From: Tieghemiomyces parasiticus
Taxonomy: Eukaryota > Kickxellomycota > Dimargaritomycetes > Dimargaritales > Dimargaritaceae
Length of the DNA stretch: 29,663 bases
NCBI GenBank assembly: GCA_027575765.1
Contig: JANBPT010000581.1
Location: 1-29,663 of the forward strand
Reading direction: 5' to 3'
How positions within the stretch are numbered: the stretch's first letter is position 1; every line of letters begins with the position of its first letter. Shown here piece after piece: positions 10,201 to 19,972 of the stretch. Below the pieces are notes generated by a model. That model saw nothing but the letters and a program-made list of their open reading frames with translations, was not told the origin of the DNA and did no database searches. The position numbers and the translations under genes were made by a program.

Positions 10201-11888
10201 CTAGAAGATCGCACCGAAGCTACCAGGATCAAATAACAAAAAGGTGGTGCCATGATGGCGATATCAGGATCGATTGAAGGCATAGTAGAAGGCGGCGCCA
10301 ACGGTGGCCAAAGCGATCGGAACGAGCAGATGTGAAGGCCAGGGCGAAGACGTGGACCGAGGCGGGCGGGTAGGGTGGCGGCGGCCGGCACGGGAGGTGG
10401 AGGGTAAAGGGCTACGGTTAGTGACGGTTCCGAGAATGGGTATACTATCGCCAACGGGGGTGGGCGGGCGGGGGAGGGGAAATAGTGGAAGTGGCACGGC
10501 AACAGAGTGGGTACATGGAATGCAGGTGGCAAGGTAGGCAGGCAAAGGGATAGGGTGGTGGTTGGTAAAAAAAAAAGAGAATATCCACCACCGCGTAATT
10601 CCTAACGGGGCTGCCCTTTCACCTCCCCCACGCACCAGTCTATTGACTTGGCCAGGTGTCCTCATAGGCAGTTGGGTAGGGTCCGGGCCGCGTCGCTGGA
10701 CACTCGTCAAATACCGCCTCGATTGAGGAGCAACTCGTTGATTCTAGCCAGCACTTGCAACGGCTCTACTTACCCAAAGGTTCCTTTAATGCTCTGCCAG
10801 TAGTACTGGTGCCAGTTGCGCTTGGTTTGGTCCAGTTCGCCCACGGGGATCCCGGTCTGCACCAGGTGCAGCCGCACACTGGCATCGCCCTGGTCCAGAT
10901 CCATCACCACCCGGGAGTAGTGGCCGGCGGGCCAGGAGGCCAGGCGCCACGTCAGCTCCAAATGGCGGTCGGGGTCCAGGGCCCTCACTTCGCCCGTGAC
11001 GTTTCCATCGAACAGGGCAAAGTGGCCGCCCACTCGGGCCTCAAACTGCGGGCGAGCGCGGGTCCATAGGGCAATACGGGCCGGGTCCGTGAGGGTGGTG
11101 TATAGTTCGGCCGCGTTAGTGACAAATTCGATGGTTTCGTCTAGGGTCACGGTATTGGTCACGGGCGCGGGGGTGGTGGCGGCGGCGGCGGCGGCGACGG
11201 CGGTGGTCGGCTCGGCCTTCGGGGCACTAGCGGATGATAGGGCCGGGATCGGACCACCGCGGGCGGGCACGCCCAGCTGGTCGGGCTCGATGTAGACGTC
11301 CTTACGATGAGCCTCGATGAGGTCAGCGCGGAACCCGCCCAGGCGCTCGCGGAGGGCAGCCGCTAGTTGCTTACGAACCACCTCCTTGATGGCGCGCTTG
11401 GCAGGGGTCTCCGCGACAACGGTCACGTCAAACACAAAGTCCTCCGATTCTGTATCGTGGGCCACCTCGGGGATGTGGATGGTACCCGAAGCCTCAGTAC
11501 CGTCCGGGGCGGTGCCGGACCAGTTGAGTTTGATTTCCACGTCGTAGATGGTGATGATCTTCCCCTTGCGCTGGTTCAGGTCGCAGTCACCCGTCACGCT
11601 GGTCACGTCCTCGGTAGTGACATTGAACCCGTCGTGACTGACGGCCACGTTCGCCAGCCTATCTTTAAAATAGGTCTGGGCCCACTTGATGCAGTTCTTG
11701 TCGGTCCAGTGCCTAGGCGACGGGGTTGGTAGGTTCGTGGGTATGGGTCATCAGTCGGAGGAGGGCGGGGTGTCAGTTTCGGGTCACGATGACGGGGGGA
11801 GAACGTGATCAGGGCAGTGTGGTGGCTAGGCATCATAGCAGCAGACGATGAGGACTTACCAGTTTCCGACGTTCTTCCAGTTGGCCAT
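10201..11888 (-). CDS. AHA1: Activator of Hsp90 ATPase, Aha1 (3 exons)
   Basis: Exons 11860-11888, 10774-11712 and 10201-10219 join in frame to give 328 residues; the yeast and human proteins have roughly 340-350. Aha1 is a cytosolic co-chaperone that binds the middle domain of Hsp90 and stimulates its ATPase. Exon 1 encodes MANWKNVGN and joins to WHWTDKNC, rebuilding the conserved N-terminal NWHW motif. The RKGK at about 58-61 is the second conserved activating motif of the N domain. An Ala/Pro-rich linker at about 166-205, with a GCC-type repeat, leads to the C-terminal START-like AHSA1 domain. The donors are TG|GTAAGT and GG|GTAAGT. Reading through the second donor would stop at once (TTTGGGTAA). 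The 19-nt exon instead supplies FGAIF after the splice, matching the usual FG(F/Y)G ending of the family. This terminal exon is inferred from that match and the AG/phase fit. Confidence 0.92.
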
Positions 11889-12350
11889 TGGTAACGGGCG
11901 AGGCAGGTGAGTTTGGAAGGAGGGGGTGGGGTAAAGATCAGTCGTAGGCGGTGGCCTTGGAACACAAATGAAGGAACAAGATAAGGTATGACAGTCAACG
12001 TCGGTGACGCCTCAAAAGCTATCGGCTAGCAAGATGGGAGACAGGTGCCTTGCGGGGACGGGTCAGACGGGAGGGAGTTGCCAATGGGGGGGGGGGCATG
12101 CAGAGGCGACACGGCCAGTCTAGGGGGTTCTGGAACCGCCCACTTCGCAGCCAAGGTTGCCAGGCCCCCGAGCAATGCTCGACCACTCAGCTCCAACCGT
12201 GGCAGACATGGATCATCCACAGGCCAACACAGAGGCCGACCGGATCCATATGCCCGAAGCCAGCTGCACGCTTTGATCAGTTTCGCACCAGTACCTCATT
12301 CCACTTCACAACTCACTCCATCCTCTTCCTACCTTGTTTATTTTTCAACC
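11889..12350. other. Divergent promoter region between AHA1 and uS14m
   Basis: This 0.46-kb region separates the 5' ends of two divergent genes and probably carries both promoters. The part next to uS14m is C/T-rich on the plus strand. The part next to AHA1 is G-rich on the plus strand, hence C-rich on AHA1's own strand. There is no clear TATA box; a TTGTTTATTTTTC segment lies just before the uS14m ATG. Confidence 0.4.
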
Positions 12351-12650
12351 ATGCGTTCCCGTGTGATCCGTGACCAGCGGCAGCGCCAGGCTTACGCCGC
12401 CCACGAAGTGATCCGGCAAGTGTACCGGTACATCACTCGTAACGAGACCGTGGAGCCCAAGATCCGGTTCCAGGCCCAGCTCGCCCTGAACAAGTATCCT
12501 CTCAACACCTCACTGACTCACATCCACAACCGATGCATCGACACGGGCCGCGGCCGCGGTATCCTGAGCGAATTCCGACTCTGCCGCACCCAGTTTCGCA
12601 TCAAGGCCCTGCGGGGCGACATTCCTGGCGTGACCAAGTACGCGTGGTAG
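12351..12650 (+). CDS. Mitochondrial small-subunit ribosomal protein uS14m (MRPS14/MRP2 family)
   Basis: This intronless 99-residue protein belongs to the uS14 family, a component of the head of the small ribosomal subunit that binds 16S-like rRNA. The diagnostic core is HNRCIDTGRGRGILSEFRLC (about 59-78), followed by RTQFR and the C-terminal GDIPGVTKYAW, close to bacterial and mitochondrial S14 endings (G-E-I-P-G-x-x-K-x-x-W). It lacks the CXXC zinc pairs of the zinc-binding S14 type. The N-terminus is basic (MRSRVIRDQRQRQ) and probably acts in mitochondrial import without an obvious cleavable presequence. The length is slightly short of human MRPS14 (128) and close to bacterial S14. The frame is open further upstream, but the ATG in CAACCATG fits the start of the conserved domain and follows a pyrimidine-rich leader. 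Confidence 0.95.
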   Translation: MRSRVIRDQRQRQAYAAHEVIRQVYRYITRNETVEPKIRFQAQLALNKYPLNTSLTHIHNRCIDTGRGRGILSEFRLCRTQFRIKALRGDIPGVTKYAW

Positions 12651-12703
12651 GCCTTTCGGGTTTGTGCATGTCTGGCTCAGGAGGGGTTGGCGTAACTAGT
12701 GAA

Positions 12704-12709
12704 AATAAA
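12704..12709 (+). terminator. Poly(A) signal for uS14m
   Basis: An AATAAA lies 54 nt after the uS14m stop, the closest such spacing among the genes here. The remaining 305 nt to the DRG1 start hold nothing else I can identify, apart from a C/T-rich leader in the last 100 nt. Confidence 0.5.
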
Positions 12710-13014
12710 ACATGTACCGAAGGGTTTCCTCCAGCAGTTAAGAAGGATGGTGTGCTATGCGTTGGTGAGCTACCCCAAAGCCACAGGAAGCAGAAATTTG
12801 GTCCCCGTCGTCGGCGAGGAGCGGTGGCGGGCAGGGTGTGTTGCCACCCGGGACTATAGTAGGCACAGTGAGCGACACCACCAACCTTCTAGCCCCGTTT
12901 CCTTGTATTGATCCCATCCCATTCCCCCCTGATTACATCTAGGCTCGGCCGATGCGCTGTCCCTTTTCTCCACTTGCATTCTAACCGACCCCGCCCGGAG
13001 CTCCGAACGTCACC

Positions 13015-15812
13015 ATGGGTATCCTCGAGAAGATCGGCGATATTGAGCGTGAGATTGCACGCACGCAAAAGAACAAGGGTAGGTGGCCGGGGAGGGTGAG
13101 GAATGCACCGGTGTTTCAGGCCAACCCACTCGTCACTGATCCCGGGAGCCGTGGTTCGCCGGCAGGGACAGATGACCTGTGGCTTTAGTACGTCGAGCCT
13201 GCCCCGTACCGATAGCGTATGTCGCGCCCCTGCCTAACTTATTAATCTGGCGCCTCACCTTACTGTCACGATACCAGCCACCGAGCACCACCTGGGCCTG
13301 CTCAAGGCCAAGCTGGCCAAGTTCCGTGCCGAGCTGCTAGAACCCAAGTCTGCTGGCGGTGCTAAGGTGAGTATTGTAATCGGTTCTGGCGCTCTCGGTT
13401 GCCCACAGCGCGTTTGGAGGCCGACTGTGGCGCCGCCCTGCTCCACATCTGCTTCCCATGTGGCCTAATCATCCCCGTCTAGTATGTGTTCTTGGTCGTT
13501 ACAGGGCGAAGGCTTCGATGTCATGAAGTCCGGAGACGCCCGCGTAGTGATGATTGGCTTCCCTTCGGTGGGCAAGTCCACCCTGCTCAACAAGGTTACC
13601 AAGACCCAGTCGGAGGCCGGCGCCTACGAGTTTACCACCCTGACCTGTATCCCAGGAAAGATTGATTACAACGGCGCCGAGATTCAGCTGCTGGACCTGC
13701 CTGGAATCATCGAAGGGGCAGCCCAAGGTACGTTCAAGTGGACGGCGGCCCGCCAGGACTGATCATGGTGGGACACCAGCCCGGTGAACCGGTCTCGGGA
13801 TACATACTAACCATCCGCTCGCCTGTCACTCCTCGCGGCCACCACGGTAATACCTCACCAGGTAAGGGTCGCGGTCGACAGGTCATCGCCGTGGCCCGGA
13901 CCGCCGATCTCATCCTAATGATGCTGGACGCCACCAAGAGTCGCAAGCAGCGGTAAGTGCCCGACTTCGGGCGACCAGCGGCCCGACCCCAGGCCCTAGT
14001 GCTCGTGGGTCCGGCTGATCTTTGTACCTTCTTCCTTGCCCTCCATTCTTTAACCTGCCGTGGTTGGTTTTGCCTTCCTCGCCCACGTCCATGTGTGCCC
14101 GTGCATGCCACTAGAACCCTACTCGAGGCCGAATTGGAGGCAGTGGGCCTTCGTATTAACACGCGGAAGCCCAATATTTACTTCAAGGTGAGTTCCATCC
14201 GTTTCCGTACCTGACGCCAATCGTCCCGGGGGCTGCCCGCGTCCGTCCAAGATCCTCATTTGCCTCCACTCAACGTCTTCCACCGTACCTTGATCCTTCG
14301 TCCGCCCCTTCCACCAGATCAAGAAGGGTGGTGGCATTAGTTATAACAAGACGTGCAACCTGACCCATCTTAACGAGAGGCTGGTGGCCCAGATCCTGCA
14401 GAGCTACAGTAAGTCAACTTAACCTGGTACCTCTTTCCGTCAACCGCACGCCTCCACACGGTAGTGATTTTTTTTGTGTGTGTTTTTTTATAGTGTTGCC
14501 CGGCGGTGTCCTTAACCAAGTCGCGTAGCATTTCCCCCATTTGGCCTCCCTCCTTCCTACACCTACAGAGATTTTCAATGCAGAGATCCTGATCCGCGAG
14601 GACTGCACCGTGGACCAGTTCATTGACGTTGTTCTTGGTAACCGTAAATATGTCAAGTGCCTCTACGTAAGTCATGCTACTAGTTTGCTGTCCACCCCGC
14701 TGGACAGAGGATAATGGCCGTAGGTGGTGGCAGCCGTCTTTCCAAGCCTACCACCGTGGCCGTTTGTCCCTAGTGGTGTGAAAAATAGGCTTACCCATTG
14801 CCCATCCATTCTGCTGCATCTTTGTCCACCCTCTCCTCGCCAGTGTTACAATAAGGTTGACGAAATTTCGCTCGAGGAAGTGGATCGTTTGGCCCACGAG
14901 CCCAACACGGTGGTGGTCAGGTAAGGTTACCGAGTTGCAGGGTTAGGCCGGAGTGGTCCACGTCGGCCCCCCCCTTAGCACCATGCGACGGCACGCCTCT
15001 CCAATGACATCCGATCTAACCAACGTGACGCCTGTCCGGTGTCAATTCCTTCTCCACTTGCAGCTGTGAACAAAATCTAAACCTGGATTACCTGATTGAG
15101 CAGATCTGGTACCACCTCAATCTGCTACGCGTGTACACCAAGAAGCGGGGCGGTAAGTGTTCACGGCCTCCACTGCAGTTACTGCCAGCGGCCGAACCGA
15201 TCCGGTAGGGCGGTAGTTATTATGGCGCACCGCGAGCCCTTTGTCTAACGCTGCGACGATCCCGTCACCCTTCACCGTTACCCTCGTGTCCAGAGTTCCC
15301 CGATTTTTCAGACGGCTTGATTATGCGCAACGGCGCCACCGTCGAGCATGTGGTAAGTGGTCATGGCGGATCATCCCGTCCCTACTTTAGCTGACAGTAC
15401 CGAGGCGGACCATGGATGGCCCGTTCTTCGCTCATATAAACCCATACCGCCCCTCCTTCTATCGACTCCACCCATCCAAATCCGCCTGACAGTGTCACTC
15501 CATCCATCGGTCGCTGGTGGAAAACTTCAAATACGCCCTGGTGTGGGTAAGTGGCGCAATTTCTTCCGGTCTGTCTACCTTCGCAATTGAGCGTGAGATA
15601 GGAACCATGATCTGCTCCCTAGCAATGCGGCATTGGGCGCCTGTCGGCAAGAATATGATACTAACCCCAGGGGCGAACCGGCGCTCGTTATCCTCTTACC
15701 CTTGCCGCCTCGATGACCCAACCAGGGTACGTCCACCAAACACGATCCTCAGCGGGTGGGCCTGGCCCACACTGTGGACACCGAAGACGTGGTGCAGATT
15801 GTCAGCAAGTAA
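13015..15812 (+). CDS. RBG1: Developmentally regulated GTP-binding protein 1 (DRG1/Rbg1), 12 exons
   Basis: Exons are 13015-13078, 13278-13366, 13505-13727, 13862-13952, 14115-14187, 14318-14408, 14569-14666, 14844-14920, 15064-15152, 15294-15352, 15493-15546 and 15726-15812. All junctions keep phase and give 364 residues, against 367 for human DRG1. DRG GTPases of the OBG-HflX superfamily act with a DFRP1-type partner on ribosomes, helping stalled translation. Visible are the N-terminal [11 protein letters not shown] helix, G1 GFPSVGKST (69-77), G3 DLPG (115-118), IYFK with a following KKGGGIS, G4 NKVD (246-249), a G5-like SCEQ, and a C-terminal TGS domain from about 290 ([20 protein letters not shown]) ending in a DVVQIV segment. 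Introns are 130-199 nt with GTAAGT, GTGAGT, GTAGGT, GTACGT or GTAAGG donors. Several, such as intron 1, contain a CTAAC branch-like sequence some 50-60 nt before the acceptor. Confidence 0.97.
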
Positions 15813-15908
15813 CGCAGCTTTGCGACACGGGCTGCGTTGGTCAAATATTACCCGACCGGGCCACCCACCAGTCGATTCGATGGCACCTGGCTCTGTAGCC
15901 CTCTAACG

Positions 15909-15914
15909 AATAAA
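15909..15914 (+). terminator. Poly(A) signal for DRG1
   Basis: An AATAAA followed by CGG lies 97 nt beyond the DRG1 stop. The same AATAAACG octamer follows CDC4 and MAD2. Confidence 0.55.
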
Positions 15915-15964
15915 CGGATATCAATCTAGGCCGTGGCTACCAGCACACCATGGCGCTTACGTAG

Positions 15965-16387
15965 TTAATTAAACTTGATCATGGAGCCCAGGCTTGCCCA
16001 GGAAGGGGTCGTGCCATATAGAAACGAGGTACTGACCTCCCATCTGCTACGGTCGTTCGTTAAAAGAAACCCTCCCTCCAGGTCATCGTGGTTGTAGGCT
16101 ATGAGGAAGCGACCCGCTGGAGGGTAGGACACGTTGGCGTCACGATAGCCAGCCAAGTCAAAGGTTAGGTAATTGAACTCTCTATCGTGTGGCTGACGTG
16201 GAGGGCGGTGACGGATTGTCCCCTTACATACAATCGGCACCACCTTGTTGTTCATAGGTCCGAATAGACCTTGGTCCGATGCTGCCACGCGTGGTGACGA
16301 AAAAAAACAACCAAAAAAAGCGATCAGGGTCACGAACGTGCACCCTGTGGTGCTGACTCTCGTATGGCGCAGCAGCGAAGTACACAT
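15965..16387 (-). CDS. Doubtful hypothetical protein with signal-peptide-like N-terminus
   Basis: This is a 140-residue ORF starting with ATG. The first 40 residues include a basic start and the hydrophobic core TFVTLIAFFGCFF, followed by SSPRVAAS, which would suit signal peptidase cleavage. The rest is rich in aromatic and acidic residues (for instance GRFLIAYNHDDLEGGF) with no domain I recognise. Its composition is more protein-like than most intergenic ORFs, but third positions are not as C/G-biased as in the firm genes. There is no AATAAA just past its stop and no TATA box before it. A second, overlapping ORF of similar quality exists on the other strand. It may be a real small secreted protein, an exon of a larger gene, or chance. 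Confidence 0.25.
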   Translation of the reverse strand: MCTSLLRHTRVSTTGCTFVTLIAFFGCFFSSPRVAASDQGLFGPMNNKVVPIVCKGTIRHRPPRQPHDREFNYLTFDLAGYRDANVSYPPAGRFLIAYNHDDLEGGFLLTNDRSRWEVSTSFLYGTTPSWASLGSMIKFN

Positions 16388-16905
16388 CCCAGGCCTCCAG
16401 CTCTTTTCTTGCCGGCCATTTACATTGACGCACCTTCCAGAGCCAGTCGGGACCTGGGATCACGTGAACGGATACCAGCCACGGGGTGACTGGCGCAACG
16501 TGCTGCTCCCCCAATCCTATCGATGATGGGGTGGACATAGGGCCTGGTTTCATGGAGCATCCCCCTCCCCTGCGCCCTCGATTACTTGCCTCCTCCCAGT
16601 AGCCAAATGTACTGGTGCGACAGCCCCCGGCCGTCCGCCCATAGGCATTCCCCACCAGTCATTCCGTAGCAACCACTACCACCTCTCGTGCAGGCTCCTT
16701 CAATCGCATTCTCTGCATGCACATATCACCTTTCTCTGTCTCTATTCCATCTACCATCCTATTTTTCGTCCTTTGGACTTAGACCCCCCCCTCCCCTCCA
16801 CTAGCCGTGGTACGATCACAAGCCACCTTGCCACACACTAAAACTATCGTCTTACTTTGACCACGATTTAAACATAACCTCCTTTTCTTTTGAACCAGCA
16901 CAGAA

Positions 16906-18544
16906 ATGTTTCGGCCGATTCAGCGAGGTAAGTTGGCTACCGTGCAGCCTTACTCTGGTCTTTCAAAACCCTATTTGCTACCCTTGGCGTCTATCCTGTT
17001 CCTCGTCGCAACCCACCCGGCCAGCAACTTCGCAAACACGCAGGTTCCTTAAGCCAGTCCTTACAGCTAACCACACCCACCAATACCCTGCCCTCCGCTT
17101 CGCCCTACAAATTTCCTCTCTCCCTCCCGGTCCAGTCTCGGCGCTGGCCCATTCCGGTGGTCGCATCCTCCGCTTGCCCGCCCCCGTGGCCCGCCGCGGT
17201 CTGGCCACGGTGACTAACGTGCCCAAGACCTACGGTGGCTTGCGTGACCAGGACCGCATCTTTACTAATCTTTACGGTCGCCATGACTACCGCCTCAAGG
17301 GCGCCCAGGCCCGTGGGGATTGGTACAAGACCAAAGAGATCCTGCTGAAGGGGGACGACTGGATTATCAACGAGGTCAAGGCCTCGGGTCTACGCGGCCG
17401 TGGCGGTGCCGGGTTTCCTTCCGGGCTCAAGTGGAGCTTTATGGGTAAGAGTTCGCCCGGCCGCCCGCGCTATCTGGTTATCAACGCCGATGAAGGCGAG
17501 CCCGGAACCTGCAAGGACCGCGAAATCATGCGCCACGACCCCCACAAGTTGGTGGAGGGCTGCCTGGTGGCCGGCCGCGCCATGAATGCCAACGCCGCCT
17601 ACATCTACATTCGCGGCGAATTCTACAACGAGGCGTCCAGCCTGCAGGTGGCCATCGACGAGGCCTACAAGGCTGGCCTGATTGGCAAGAATGCCTGCGG
17701 CAGCGGTTACGATTTTGACGTGTACATCCACCGTGGGGCCGGGGCCTATATATGTGGCGAGGAGACAGCGCTGATCGAGTCCATCGAGGGTAAGCAGGGC
17801 AAGCCACGCCTCAAGCCCCCGTTCCCGGCCAACGTGGGTCTGTTTGGCTGCCCGACCACGGTGGCCAATGTGGAGACGGTGGCGGTGGCCCCCACCATCT
17901 GCCGGCGTGGCGGATCATGGTTTGCCGGGTTTGGCCGTGAGCGCAACACCGGAACCAAGCTGTTTTGCATCTCAGGCCACGTCAACACGCCCTGCACCGT
18001 GGAGGAAGAGATGAGTATCCCGCTCAAAGAGCTCATCGAGCGGCACTGCGGCGGTGTGCGCGGCGGCTGGGACAACCTGCTGGCGGTGATCCCTGGCGGA
18101 GCCTCGACGCCCCTGCTGCCTCCGGCGGTGTGCGACGACGTACTCATGGACTTTGACGGCCTGCGTGACGCGCAGAGCGGTCTAGGTACGGCAGCGGTCA
18201 TCGTGATGGACAAGTCGACCGACGTGGTGGCGGCCATTACGCGGCTCAGCGCCTTCTTCCGCCACGAGAGCTGCGGGCAGTGCACGCCCTGCCGTGAGGG
18301 GACCAGCTGGTTGTACCACATGATGGACCGCTTTACGCGCGGCCAGGCGCGGCCCCAGGAGATTGATATGCTTTGGGAACTCACCAAACAGATCGAAGGG
18401 CATACCATCTGCGCCCTGGGCGACGCAGCGGCCTGGCCCATCCAAGGCTTGATCCGTCACTTCCGGCCCGAATTGGAGCAGCGGCTACTGGCGGGTCCCG
18501 GCACCACTGCCGGCGGCCCGGCCCTGGACCAGCTGTCGGCCTAG
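16906..18544 (+). CDS. NDUFV1: NADH:ubiquinone oxidoreductase 51-kDa (flavoprotein 1) subunit, mitochondrial (2 exons)
   Basis: Exons 16906-16927 and 17136-18544 join (G|GTAAGT to CCAG|TC) to give 476 residues; human NDUFV1 has 464. It is the complex I subunit that oxidises NADH. It binds FMN and iron-sulfur cluster N3 and passes electrons inward along the peripheral arm. The N-terminus is Arg-rich without acids ([23 protein letters not shown]), a typical matrix presequence. Then come the glycine-rich [19 protein letters not shown] (FMN/NADH site, about 93-110), [34 protein letters not shown] (about 208-227), and CGQCTPC at 387-393 with Cys433 in [10 protein letters not shown], the four ligands of the [4Fe-4S] cluster. 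No key residue is missing. The first exon is only 22 nt. Downstream to 18600 there is no AATAAA. Confidence 0.98.
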
Positions 18545-19136
18545 ACACAAAACGGGGGCAGACCGTTTTCGTTACAATAACGGGGGCCGCTCTTTGCCTG
18601 TGAAATTATGTTGCCAGTTAAGGAGCTATACTACTAGACCAAGTAATTAAATGGCTAGGGAAACCAGGTGTCCGGTATATTTGATTAACGGGTAGGACTT
18701 GGCGGAGGTTGGACGCCATGTAGGACAGTGGATACCATATGATAAGCGCCTGTGCTGGATGGTGGGGGGGGGCTCAGGAGGGGCGTCTAGGTTAACCTAG
18801 GGTGCGATGTGCCCCACGCTTAGGCCATTGATTGCCAACTTGCTGTCGACCAACGACATCAGCCCAGTGGTCGCCAAGCCCTAGCTAAGTAAAAGTAGGG
18901 CGAGAGCCAACCCCACTAGGCTCAGCTGGCGAGTGGGACGACAATGACACTGTCAATAGACTGCGGTCACCTCACCATAACCTGGGGTCCCTGGGCTAAG
19001 GCGCCTCGTCAGGGCTTTTCCCACCGTCACTAACCTCCCTGCCGGCGTGGGTGGGATGCTCTGTTTGGATTACTCGCTGGCCGCTACCCATTCCTGCCGG
19101 CGACTCCTCTTGTAGTCTTTAATATTCTTTTCGTCC
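18545..19136. other. Intergenic region with a 14-bp perfect palindrome
   Basis: No gene is supportable here. The palindrome CTAGGTTAACCTAG lies at 18787-18800. The last 150 nt lean towards pyrimidines on the plus strand and end in TTTAATATTCTTTTCG before the next ORF, which may serve as its promoter. Confidence 0.4.
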
Positions 19137-19958
19137 ATGGCGGCCGCAGCCCGTACGATTTCCCTTGGTCTCGCCGACGTACTCCTGATCCGTCAGATTC
19201 CGGCCCCACCCGGCCTGAGGGCCCTCTTTACGGACCCGGCTCCTGCCGACCCCGCAGCACCATCTACCAGTCCGTCGGAGTGGTTTCTGGGTCGGGTGGT
19301 GGAGCTCGCAACCCGTGACGCCGTCGGGACGGGCTGCCCGGCTACCGGGCACTGTCGGTGGACCCTGGTGGGCCTACCCGCCGAGCGACCTCCTACGCTT
19401 CACGCCTGCTGCCAGCCCAAGGCCACGGCAGGGCCGGCCGACCGCTGTCACCACGTGGTATCTGCGAACCCCTTCTACGATATTCTTTTGGCCCCTGAAG
19501 ATGACTCAACGACAATCTACTGGATTCGTAACGTATATCGACGGCCCTCCGGGGATCTGTTGGAACTCGACAGCCACGCCGAAGACGGTGCCCAATTACT
19601 GGCCGACCGCCGGACCCTCCGTTCCGACCCCGTCGGAGCTTGTTTGCCTGACATCCTGGGGCCCTCCGTGCGCCCTCTAGATCGCTTCCGCTTTATCACC
19701 ACTCAGCTTCGGGGCGACGACGACTCCGCGGTACTCCCGAATCGGCACCGACGGCTGGCCCAGACTCTGGCGACGGTGACTCCCCACGCTGATCAACCAC
19801 CTGATTACCGACGGCTCCTGCTGCCAGTGGTTGACGGCGAACATGCCCGTCGGCCGACGACCGACCTGTGCGTCTGTACGGGTAAGTGTTACTGGCAGGT
19901 CAACCTTCCGGAGGCGGACACTCTCGGGTTCTCGGGGCGGGATCAACCTCTTACCTAA
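19137..19958 (+). CDS. Unrecognised 273-residue protein
   Basis: I do not recognise this protein. It is probably a real gene. The ORF starts with ATG in a good context (GTCCATGGCG), is far longer than chance ORFs nearby, and uses the G/C-ending codons of the firm genes. There is no signal peptide or membrane segment. The N-terminal 30 residues are hydrophobic and Ala/Leu-rich, followed by a Pro/Ala-rich bit (APADPAAPSTSPSEWF). There are clustered Cys/His residues (LHACCQPKATAG, DRCHHV, and CVCTGKCYW near the C-terminus) without a standard zinc-finger spacing. The central FYDILLAPEDDSTTIYWIRN is the most ordered-looking part. The arrangement faintly recalls a BAH-type module, but I cannot defend that. 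The C-terminus is uncertain. A perfect donor at 19882 (G|GTAAGT) and an acceptor-like CCTAATAG ending at 19961 would replace the last residues by GCV and a stop at 19972. Confidence 0.65.
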   Translation: MAAAARTISLGLADVLLIRQIPAPPGLRALFTDPAPADPAAPSTSPSEWFLGRVVELATRDAVGTGCPATGHCRWTLVGLPAERPPTLHACCQPKATAGPADRCHHVVSANPFYDILLAPEDDSTTIYWIRNVYRRPSGDLLELDSHAEDGAQLLADRRTLRSDPVGACLPDILGPSVRPLDRFRFITTQLRGDDDSAVLPNRHRRLAQTLATVTPHADQPPDYRRLLLPVVDGEHARRPTTDLCVCTGKCYWQVNLPEADTLGFSGRDQPLT

Positions 19959-19972
19959 TAGGCTGCGTGTAA

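Larger units (their letters stand above)
15813..16905. other. Region between DRG1 and NDUFV1, including the NDUFV1 leader
   Basis: An AATAAA at 15909-15914 lies 97 nt past the DRG1 stop. From about 16665 to 16905 the plus strand is strongly C/T-rich and is probably the promoter and 5' leader of NDUFV1. Between these lies the doubtful minus-strand ORF at 15965-16387, listed separately. I see nothing else supportable. Confidence 0.45.

Noticed and set aside
10264..10444. A minus-strand tail encoding a membrane-like VPIALATVGAAFYYAF, considered as a C-terminal anchor exon of AHA1
   Set aside because: It can be joined in phase, but the 19-nt exon at 10201-10219 restores the true Aha1 ending and sits closer to the AATAAA, so this segment is most likely inside the last intron.
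11603..11998. A 131-residue minus-strand ORF across the AHA1 5' end
   Set aside because: It reads through exon 1, intron 1 and the start of exon 2 in a different frame from Aha1.
16224..16655. Overlapping ORFs of 143 (minus) and about 93 (plus) residues upstream of NDUFV1
   Set aside because: They conflict with each other and with the ORF at 15965-16387, and none shows a domain, promoter or splice support.
17746..18441. A 231-residue ORF antisense to NDUFV1
   Set aside because: It is a mirror of the GC-rich codon pattern of NDUFV1 on the opposite strand, with no family resemblance.
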